DNA from: Brasenia schreberi
Lineage: Eukaryota > Streptophyta > Magnoliopsida > Nymphaeales > Cabombaceae
Assembly (NCBI GenBank): GCA_036023115.1
Contig: JAYKKT010000076.1
Span: 5,766,001-5,830,000, forward strand
DNA: 64,000 nucleotides
Direction: 5' to 3'
Shown here: piece after piece, positions 55,301-64,000 of the stretch
Position numbering within the stretch: the first letter of the stretch is position 1
How the letters are laid out: the number at the start of each line of letters is the position of its first letter
Notes under the pieces: generated by a model
Told to the model about the DNA's origin: nothing
What the model saw: the letters and a program-made list of their open reading frames with translations, nothing else
Databases searched by the model: none
Position numbers and translations under genes: made by a program

Positions 55301-56639
55301 TTTGCATTAAATCTTTGATTATTCACCTGCTTTGACAGGCTCCATATTTGGCATATATGCGCTTGGGAATCCTGTCTTATTCAGTGCTTAACTCCAAAAC
55401 TCTCCATAACAACTTAACTTGATTGCTTCCAACTACCACTTGGTGCATTGTCTTGCATTGAACTGCTTTACTTCTATTATCATCCTTGATGTTGTGGGTT
55501 ATTGCCTATATTATATACATAATGCAAGCTTAATACTAGTTTCTACAAATCAGCAACAAACCCTTTGCATGCTCTACCCAAAACTATGGTAAAACTCGGA
55601 TGTATTCATGCTTTGGCACTACTAAAATGCCTACTATAATCCAATAGTGATTCTCCATCAAGTAGAGGTGAATGGCTTGCATCTTCAGCTGCTTCTTCCC
55701 TCTACTCTTTCTCAAGCAATGCCTTTTGTACTTTATCTTTACCATTGCATTATCATAGATCACACCTAAATTATCTTCTACAATAATAGGCACAAAATCC
55801 AAATGTCTATGCTCAGTTCATGCCTCTCTATTATTCCCTTGATTTGCAGTGCCTCAATGTATTTAACAAAACAACCAAACCCAGGAATCCTAAAGAGTGA
55901 GTGGTAAGCAACCTGAAGCCTTTGTTACTTGGCTATAAACATTATCCTTCTTTTACTTTCAACATCTTTCAGATCCTCCTCTTGCTATCTTATGACAATG
56001 TTTTTCGACAAGTTTATATGTAGAATGTGTTTTGGCAAATAGCTAAAATTTGCCCTATTCAACATTCTGGTGACCTTCCCAACCTTAAACATGGCAACTC
56101 TTCCTAGGATTGATCTACCAAGCTGATCAAATGTGTATGTCTCCAACTACCTAATCTCAAGCCCAACTTAACCTTATCCAAGAAACTTAGCCTACCTTAT
56201 TTGCTTGAACCAGTCCTTATCCAACTTGGATCAACCCTAGATTGCTTAGGTTTCTTAAGGATGTAATCGGTTGAGCCGAACATCCAAGATCCCTGTAGAG
56301 ATATCAATCTTTGTGTATTTTGGGATGTATGTACCTTGATTATAAACTTAATGGTAGGGCTCTTTGATGCCCTTGCCATTATGGAGTTTGACTCCCGGAA
56401 ATGCATGTGAATTTGTGTCTTTGGCTTTGGTCCCATTATAACTTGTAATGTAAAAAAAACAAGATGCTTCGATAGAAACCCATGAATACCATATTGATCG
56501 ATTTTGAGACAATCAAAGTCGAATCAATGGATGTTTGCCTAGAAGAACTGAGCATGCATCTATTTTTTCTAATTGTAAGTCATACATAGAGATTTGACAT
56601 AGTTTGGCAAAGCAAATCATAAAGAAAGCTGCGTAAATA
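52376..56639. other. 4.3-kb AT-rich stretch without a supported gene
   Basis: Many short frames but no confident family match. A weak similarity at 53130-53200 (GKWHMKVKVCGCPNF) resembles transposase-type FAR1/MULE zinc-binding strings, but it is too short to call. No repeats of note beyond two nearby copies of agctcttgctggagatt (54974-55030). Confidence 0.4.
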
Positions 56640-57150
56640 AACCAACCAGCTGTTTTTGCCTTCCTCTCTTCCAAACATTCAATGCATCAACAACCCCATT
56701 ATATTTTGTAGTGATTGCTACAAAAGAGAAACACCAAACACGAGCTACATTGTATACACCACGCCATTAAAAAACTTGCGCGACCAAATTGAGGGTTATC
56801 TTCGTTCGCTGCTACCTATCCTCCATCAAAAAACTATTACCATACCACCCTGCTGTGCATGCAAAACGACTCCGCAGAAAAGTAAAAAAAATGTCAACCA
56901 CGTAGATTATAAAGATACCATGAATCAAGATTACACCTACTTCCTTCACCGAAGAAGAAGTGATTCATGGAATTCAGTATTTTAGTAAACTTAAAAACTA
57001 CAACAAACAGAGGATGTATTACTTCTTTCATAACCACCATAGACGTATGTAGCATTACTCTTTGCAAGTCCAACTGGCTGATTAGATGCATAATACAAAA
57101 TACACGGGTTAAAAGAATCAAGGTGTAAGTACCCACTATAGGATCAGCGT
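56640..57150. repeat. Diverged duplication, left copy
   Basis: Shares ordered blocks with 58000-58520: gctgctac.tatcctcc, ccctgct.tgcatgcaa, cattaa-like and tagatac.at strings, attcagtat, aaaaactaca and ctgatt. It contains an open frame (56656-56985) with PPCCACKTTP, where the right copy has RPCSACNGTL. Function unknown. Confidence 0.6.
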
Positions 57151-57561
57151 TAGTTTTATTTTCAAGGATAAAAGTCTAGGTCATATGTTTTTTTGTTAAT
57201 GGAAGAGCATGTTTCTTTTAAAAACTTACGCTTTATGGATTAATAAAATTTCGGGTTGAGGTAAATCCCCGACAAATGTGCCCCACCTGCCGGGGTTCAC
57301 GAGACCGACCAGGATACAGAGAGCTAATTAATAAAAATACTTTTTCAATCTAATGAATTAAACAAAAAGATCAAATAAGAACATTAAAACATATGACCTT
57401 CTCTGCACCGCAAAAAAAAACATATGGTCTCCGTGAAAAAAAAAGGTGCACATTGGTTGGCTCGGCTAGGATATAGTCGGACCAGTTTCGGATCAAGTCT
57501 ATAATTTGGCTCACGCCATACCTGTTCAGTTTCAGTTACATCAGGTTTAAGAACACGCATT

Positions 57562-57626
57562 TTCTCTCTCTCTCTCTCTCTCTCTCTCTAGATAGATAGA
57601 TAGATAGATATATAGAGAGAGAGAGA
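57562..57626. repeat. Compound microsatellite (TC)n-(GATA)n-(GA)n
   Basis: TC repeat at 57562-57589, about five GATA units to 57610, then a GA run to 57626. The TC and GA ends are complementary and could pair. Confidence 0.95.
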
Positions 57627-57999
57627 CGACTTAAGGAGTTAACAGGTTCAGGACTGAGCTAGACTTGGTTTCTCCCTTTTGCAAAAGCCATGATTTATTA
57701 AGCCCCTAATTTATGACCATTTTAGAAAAATTACTGACCCTTATTATTGGGTCAAGATGCTGTTGGTGGAGTAGTCCTACAAAGGAAAGCATAAGATTAT
57801 TGTCATGATTATGACTGCAGTAAGATCTATATATGGTATGTCTACAGCATAATGATATAAAATATTAACATCACAAATACATGCATTAAAGTAAAGATAA
57901 ATTATCCAGAAGAATTAGTTGTTTACTTTTATTTACATTACAATAAATATCAAAACTAGTCATCCTTGCATGATTATCCTTCATAAAGGACTATCTAAA

Positions 58000-58520
58000 A
58001 GAAAAGATGCAATAACATGAAGCCATGCATGCAACACGGCAAACCATTAGAACAGTTTCTGTATAAGAGAGTCCAATATATATTCTCTAGAAGAAAACCA
58101 TGCAATAAGATCTTATCTTCTGTGACTGCATTCACGGTTTTCTTTGTTTGCTGCTACATATCCTCCCTCAGGAAGAGTATCTTAGAACAATATATAGATA
58201 CCATTAAGATGAGACCCTGCTCTGCATGCAACGGGACCCTAAAAATAATAAAAACAGACGACCACCATGGATCGGCCCTACAGCCATTGATTAGAATAGC
58301 GAATGCCACCATGTATTATTACGTTCGCTGATGCCAAGAATCAAGATGCAGGCATTACACCATGTATTGTATATTTCCCTTACACCGGAAGGATTAACGG
58401 GATTCAGTATCAGTCAAATATTTAAAAACTACAAAACGGAAGGTGAGTACCGTTTTACCTGCTTCCTGTGTTCGTTGCAATGCTAACCGACTGATTTCAG
58501 ATGTATTATATATACACATC
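58000..58520. repeat. Diverged duplication, right copy
   Basis: Counterpart of 56640-57150, about 1.35 kb away in the same orientation. The frame 58017-58331 contains FTVFFVCCYISSLRKS and RPCSACNGTL. Neither copy resembles a family I know; they could be exons of a tandem gene family or an unclassified repeat. Confidence 0.55.
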
Positions 58521-58934
58521 AAGGATCCAACCTAGTTTCCTTGTCAAATAGGAAAACTCTTGGGGACTGAAGCATTTGGAATCTATAGCTTTCGGGGTAA
58601 GCTTTAGTAATTAATTAATTTTTGAGGTTAAAATATTAGCGCATTTTTCTTTTAAAAATTTAGTATCCATCAATAGAGTATGCTGGATTCTGGCTAATAG
58701 CCAGAAGATCATGCATATTTCATTCCTTTTCTGATACGCTTACGAGTCACAAAGCGAACGTATGTTACTCGCTATCAATCCTCGTAATTGGAGTAGGACA
58801 CTTTCAGCACCCGCGCACGGTTAATTCCTTGCCTTATTCATTCATCTCTATATAGTAAGTACCCAGATGCCTATTTGTAAATGCTCCAACGGAGAATCTC
58901 TATTTAAGTTGCAACAGTGTTTCATATTAGTTGG

Positions 58935-58980
<46 letters not shown>

Positions 58981-60180
58981 GTGTGTGTGCGTGTGTATGA
59001 TGCCCGAGTTCAAGAATGAATACAGATGCCTTAGATACAAACTTCTGTCAATATACATGAGCATGCATGAGCGCAGAAGAGAATATTATCAAGTATAAAC
59101 AGGAGCATAGATTATGAGGTCCAAACGTGATTAAAACCCAAAGAAGACGTTTTTCCCCTTTGAAGGAGCTTTCTGTGCATTATGAGCTTCAACAAATTCA
59201 AGCTTATGTTATTGATGAAAAATATACACTTCTTTAGAATAGATTAATTTGAAAAACTCAATTAAGGTGATTTTGCCAAGTCAAGTCGATATGGAAGTTT
59301 TGAAAGCACTATATTCAGCTCTCAAAATATAAATAATTAGTTCACCATCTAAGATTGGATGAGATGCCAAATTGAGTTGGTGAGCAATAAAATTTGGCAT
59401 GTTGCACATACTTCCGAGCAGGTCTGTCTCCTTTCTTTAATGTTTGAAGTTATTCTAATAAGTTTATAACTGGAGATCTGAGTAAGATGAATAAGATTTG
59501 CAAAGAACTTCTTAAACGACCAACTCTTGCTAGGATAGGCTTTATAAGGGAAGCATATATCTAAGTAAAAGTTGGTCATGTCGAACCAAAGTGGTATGCT
59601 ACGTATTGACAACACGTTGCCCCTATTGTATTGCAAACTGATCAGAGCAAGGACATGATCCGTCTACGAAGATTAGCATATCATATGATGCCAAAAGGGC
59701 CTAAACTGATTTTTCATGTATCACATAATTTCCATTATTTAGTTTGACAACAAGGAGATGCTGAAGATTTATTGGCACAGGGGGCTCTAGAAGATGAGAA
59801 TGAGGAATTATTTGATCCCCGCTTCTGATAAATTCTTAGACATCATCCACCTCTATATTATGAGAAATTGACCTACCAGTTGCTGCTGGTGCCACATTTT
59901 GCCCAAGCAAAGGCTCTAGATTTTAATGGCCAATGGAGTGAATACAGTTTGACACAATAAACTACGAAAAATAGAAAGAAAGAAAGCAAAAGTAAAGAAA
60001 ACAACTAGACATGGTTCAGCCTAACTACACTACATCCTCTCTCTCTCTCTCTCACTCAACTCTTTCTGTGAGAGATGACCACTATTTATAATCTTCCATT
60101 TGGTGGATAATTCCAAATCATGGGAAAGATTATTTTATGATATGGTTGGGAATTGACACAATAAATTTTGCTACAATTGT
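58521..60180. other. 1.7-kb gene-free stretch
   Basis: Contains a TC microsatellite (58935-58979), a TC run at 60036-60053 and no supported coding frame. The frame 59349-59636 on the minus strand has no known motif. Confidence 0.4.
58935..58979. repeat. TC microsatellite
   Basis: About 45 bp of (CT)n followed by a short GT-rich run. Confidence 0.95.
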
Positions 60181-60192
60181 TTGATGACTTTT

Positions 60193-63100
60193 AACTACGC
60201 CCATGTAAGGGATCACCCTTGCATTGCCGGTCCCAAGCCCGGATAAAGGAGGAGGGTTGTGTTAAGCTTCCGAAAGCCAATGTAAAACTTCGTCAGATTT
60301 TTATAACATGGATTACAAAAATTATGAGCATTGCTTTGGGGTATCTCTGCCTAGCGACGTGCTGCAGAGCCCGAATGCAGTAATAAGTAAGCAAGAGCCA
60401 CTACATTTTTGCCTGAATGTAGTGAATCAATTACAAAGAGGGTTCTCACATCATGGACGGGTGTGGGTAAAGAAGTTAGTCCTGCTATATTGGCACCCGA
60501 ATGTAGTAAAAAAAATTTAGAGAGGGTCTCCGTATTTTGATTATAGACGAATGCAGGGGTAAGGAAGCTAGTCTTAGATAATAAGATTCGTATTGGTTCT
60601 TGGAATATTGGAACATTATCTGGTAAGCTAATGGAGGTGGTAGATACTATGATTCAGAGAAAGATTCATATTCTATGTTTACAAGAGACAAAATGGGTTG
60701 GAGAAAAAGCAAAGGAGATAGAGGATAAAGGTTTTAAATTATGGTATTCAAGTAAAGAAAAGGCTCGAAACGGAGTTGGTATTATCATAAATGAATATTT
60801 AAAGGATAGTGTAGTAGACATACAATGATATGGTGACCGAATCATGACGTTGAAATTAGTGTTAAGAGTAGAGGTTTTGAATATAGTTTGTGCTTACGCA
60901 CCCCAAGTAGGACTAAAAGATAGTATAAAGACAGTTTTTTGAGAAGAGTTAGATAAGGTGATTCAAAAGATTCTACAAAGGGAGATGATTTGTTTAGGAG
61001 GAGACTTAAATGGACATGTTGGTAAAGAGGCATTAGGATATCAAGGGATTCATGGAAACTTTGGTTTTGAGGATATAAATGAAATTTTGCTATGGCATTT
61101 GATTTCTTTATAGTCAATACAATCTTCAAAAAATGAGATAAACATTTAATTACTTATAAGAGTGGATTATCACAAACACAAATTGATTACTTTATTTGTA
61201 GAAAAAAGATAGAGCGTGTTGTAAAGATTACAAGGTAATTCCAGGAGAAAGCTTAACCACCCAACATCGACTTTTAGTTATGGATTTACAAATAAAAAAA
61301 TGGACAAGAAGAAAAGAGTACATCGAGCTATTCGGACTAAATGGTGGAACCTCAAAAGCAAGAAAGAAGATATATTTAAACAGAAAGTCCTTCAAGGAGA
61401 TGTTTGGAATTATATTGGTACACTGTGGAACAATATGGCTATACATATTAGGAAAGTGGCGAAAGATGTGTTAGGAGTATCTAAGAGAGGTGTACCGGCA
61501 CAAAAAGAAGCTTGGTGGTGGAGTGAAGTAGTATAAAATAAAATCAAGGCAAAGAAGGCATATTACAAATTACATTATGCTAAGAAAACTAGTGAAACTT
61601 TAGAGGCTTATAAGAAGGCAAAAAAAGAAGTGAAAAAGGCCGTGAATGAAGCAAAAGCTAAAATTTGGGAGGACTTATATAAAAAACTCAACTCAAAAGA
61701 GGGTGAAAGAGATATTTTTAGGATAGCTAGGGCTAGAGATAAGAAAACTAAAGATCTTAATTATGTTAGATGCATCAAAGATGAGGATGAAAAAATTCTA
61801 GTGGCAAATGATGATATAAGAAATAGATGGAAAAACTATTTTTCGAATCTTTTTAATGAAAATAAAGATGTTAGTATTAGCTTAAGAGAGTTAGCCAAAT
61901 CAGAAAAATATATAAACCACAATTTCTACCGACTTATTCAAAAGAATGAAGTCAAAGAGGCTCTTAAACATATGAAGGGTGGTAAATCGGTAGGACCTGA
62001 TAATATTCCTATAGAAGTTTGGAAAATACTAGGAGAAATAGGAATCACTTGGCTCACAAGACTATTTAATGAAATATGAAAAAACCAAAAGATGCCCGAG
62101 GAATGGAGAGCAAGTACACTTATACCCACATATAAGAACAAGGGAGACATTCAAAATTGTGCGAATTATCGAGGTATCAAGTTAATGAGTCATACTATGA
62201 AATTATGGGAAAGAATTATCGAACGTAGGTTAAGACAAGTATCAAGTACAACAGAGAACCAATTTGGGTTCATGCCAGGCAAATCTACTATTGAAGCGAT
62301 TCACCTTTTGAGATGTCTTGTGCAACATTTTAGAACAAATAAGAAATACCTTCACATGATATTTATTGATATAGAAAAAGCTTATGATCGGGTACCGAGG
62401 GAGGTTCTTTGGAGAACTTTAGAAAAAAGAGGTATCCCATTGACATATATTAACCTTATAAGAGGCATGTATGATAGTGCAAAAACATGTGTGAGGACTC
62501 CTGAAGGAACGACAAACTTCTTTGAAATTAATATTGGGTTACATCAAGGATCAAGTTTAAGTCCATACTTATTTATAATGGTGATGGATGAGTTAACAAA
62601 ACATATTCAAGATGAAGTACCTTGGTGTATGTTATTTGCAGATGACATTGCATTAGTGGAGGAGTCTAAGGAAAAGGTTAATAGAAATTTGGAACTATGG
62701 AGAGAAACATTAGAAAGCAAAGGCCTCCGACTTAGTAGAACAAAGACATAATATATGGAATGTAAGTTTGATCATTTGGTTACCTCAAAGGACATAAAAA
62801 TTAAAATTGGCACATATTGCATCCCCCAAAAGGAAAGTTTTAAATACCCAAGGTCAATTTTTCAGAGTGATGGAAGAATTGATGGAGATGTTATGCATAG
62901 AATTAATGCGTGTTGGTCAGAATCGAGAGGAGCATCATGTATTCATTATGATAAGAAGATACCATTAAAGTTAAAAGGTAAATATTATAGAGCAACAATT
63001 AGGCCTGCCATGTTTTATGGTTATGAGTGTTGGGCAGTTAATCAACAACATGTACAAAAGATGTCTGTGACAGAAATGAAGATGTTGAGATGGATGAGTG

Positions 63101-63410
63101 GTCATATAAGAAAAGACCGTATACATAATGAGGTTATTAGAAACAAATTAGAAGTAGCACCAATAGAGGATAAAATGAGATAATATCATTTAAGATGGTT
63201 TGGACATATAGAAATAAGATCAAAAGAATAACGTGTAAGAAGGTTAGAAAAACTAAATTTGGAAAGTATTAAAAGAGGTAGAGGACGACCACAAAAGTGT
63301 TGGAAAGAAACAATAAAGAATGATCTAGTTTATTGAATATGAGGAAACAAAGGATCCATGTAGCCGACCTCATCTACTATGGGAAAAGGCTTAGTTGTTG
63401 TTGTTGTTGA
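60193..63410 (+). mobile_element. Nearly full-length RTE-type LINE with 12-bp target duplication
   Basis: The element starts aactacgcccatgtaagg and ends in (TTG)n. A perfect 12-bp direct repeat ttgatgactttt flanks it (60181-60192 and 63411-63422). The 5' UTR carries ggtcccaagcccggataaag and ggaggagggttg, shared with the minus-strand copy ending at 20803. A single open frame family encodes endonuclease plus reverse transcriptase. The 3' tail is a short microsatellite rather than poly-A, as is usual for the RTE clade. Confidence 0.92.
60580..63336 (+). pseudogene. RTE LINE endonuclease-reverse transcriptase ORF, broken
   Basis: APE-type endonuclease from about 60590: SWNIGTLSGKLMEVVDTM, then LQETKWVGEKAKE, GGDLNGHVGKEALGYQ and TTQHRLLVM. 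Reverse transcriptase at 61900-62700: GGKSVGPDNIPIEVWK, YRGIKLMSHTMKLWE, QFGFMPGKSTIEAI, IDIEKAYDRVPREV, GLHQGSSLSPYLFIMVMDEL and FADDIALVEES; the catalytic FADD is present. The C-terminal region has MLRWMSGHIRKDRIHNEVIR. Damage: stops at 60826, about 60941, 61534, 62077, 62749 and 63181, mostly explainable as C-to-T or G-to-A changes. A deletion of about 20 bp at 61078-61085 shifts the frame. Otherwise one frame runs through, so it is a fairly young but dead copy. Confidence 0.93.
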
Positions 63411-63422
63411 TTGATGACTTTT

Positions 63423-63720
63423 GTTCTTCTTGGTGCACTCCAACTAAAAAGGAGCTCTCCTCAATCCATAGCTACCAGGTAGGTTATGGTTGATTGGGTA
63501 CGAATCCAAGTAGGATGCGGTTTAAAGCTGGCTTGGGTACGAGGTCAAGCCTCTAGGAATAAGGTTATGGGTTGTTAAGGTGTCATTGACAACCTGACTG
63601 TGTCTATGATTAAAGTGAGTTTGTAAAGGATAATAGGGTAGCTTAAGTAAGGTTTGGTGTGGGAAGCTAGATCACTCTATAGGTCTCTAATGGCGTACGA
63701 ACGGTTTAGGTTGCTCGGTT
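63423..63720. other. Spacer without recognised feature
   Basis: Unassigned sequence between the LINE and a copia fragment. Confidence 0.35.
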
Positions 63721-63900
63721 ATTATCTCTCTAGATAAAAAAAGATAATTAAATACCACTATGTTCATTATATGCTTAAGAAGAATGAAATATTTATATCT
63801 TATATGTTGATTGACCCCTTAACTAAAGGTATTTTTAAAGATCTTTTTATAAAGCATACTATACATATGGGTTTGAGATATATATAGACTTTTGGTTAGT
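63721..63900 (+). pseudogene. Ty1-copia RNase H tail fragment
   Basis: Plus-strand translation gives VHYMLKKNEIFISYMLIDPL, then TKGIFKDLFIKHTIHMGL. The DPLTKG...MGL end is characteristic of copia polyproteins. Only this tail is visible; the rest is too decayed or beyond the window. Confidence 0.6.
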
Positions 63901-64000
63901 TATATAAAAAATTTGTATTAATTACGAAAAACTATATCACTTTGTTTAAGTTACATTATACTTGTAGTTGGAAATGGTACAACTTGGTAAATCCCCTAAA

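Noticed and set aside
60308..60520. 70-codon frame upstream of the LINE ORF
   Set aside because: It lies in the 5' UTR of the LINE, in a different frame from the endonuclease-RT ORF; no motif seen.

Overview
The window looks like nuclear DNA from a flowering plant: two plant genes lie in a repeat-rich, AT-rich landscape of retrotransposon debris. The species cannot be fixed from the sequence. Only two genes look intact, and both are on the minus strand. One is a three-exon PSBQ gene (34772-37045), encoding the 16-17 kDa extrinsic lumenal subunit of photosystem II. The other is an intronless 709-residue DYW-type pentatricopeptide repeat gene (40294-42423), predicted to edit organellar RNA. They lie about 3.2 kb apart in the same orientation.

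Left part, 1-18102: nested long LTRs of one family. The termini are TGTAAACA...T(G/C)TTTACA-like, and there are three or four copies plus a related one, in both orientations. They carry minisatellites, a very GC-rich stretch and TATA boxes that sit in the loops of inverted repeats. A broken Ty1-copia end (1868-2651) and a 5'-truncated RTE-type LINE (about 2858-4515) sit among them. Between two LTRs (about 15660-16370) lies a decayed fragment of a plant O-fucosyltransferase gene, probably captured host sequence.

Middle, 18103-32600: a 5'-complete minus-strand RTE LINE (18103-20803), a possible tRNA-Met primer-binding site (21335), a heavily decayed Ty3-gypsy element (about 23780-28450), and a minus-strand pseudogene of the plant mobile domain (PMD/MAIN-like) family (about 30550-32250). 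An L1-type LINE tail lies at 38240-39040, between the two genes.

Right part, 42600-64000: mostly gene-free AT-rich DNA. It holds a Ty1-copia element with both LTRs (about 46100-52375), a diverged 0.4-0.5 kb duplication (56640-57150 and 58000-58520), and a nearly full-length RTE LINE (60193-63410) bounded by a perfect 12-bp target duplication. A 44-bp RTE tail at 43697-43740 has its own 9-bp target duplication. The last kilobase holds a small copia fragment.

The most unusual observation is the LTR family in which the TATA box lies in the loop of an inverted repeat whose arms differ in sequence between copies. Most claims here rest on motif recognition by eye; no alignments or database searches were run.
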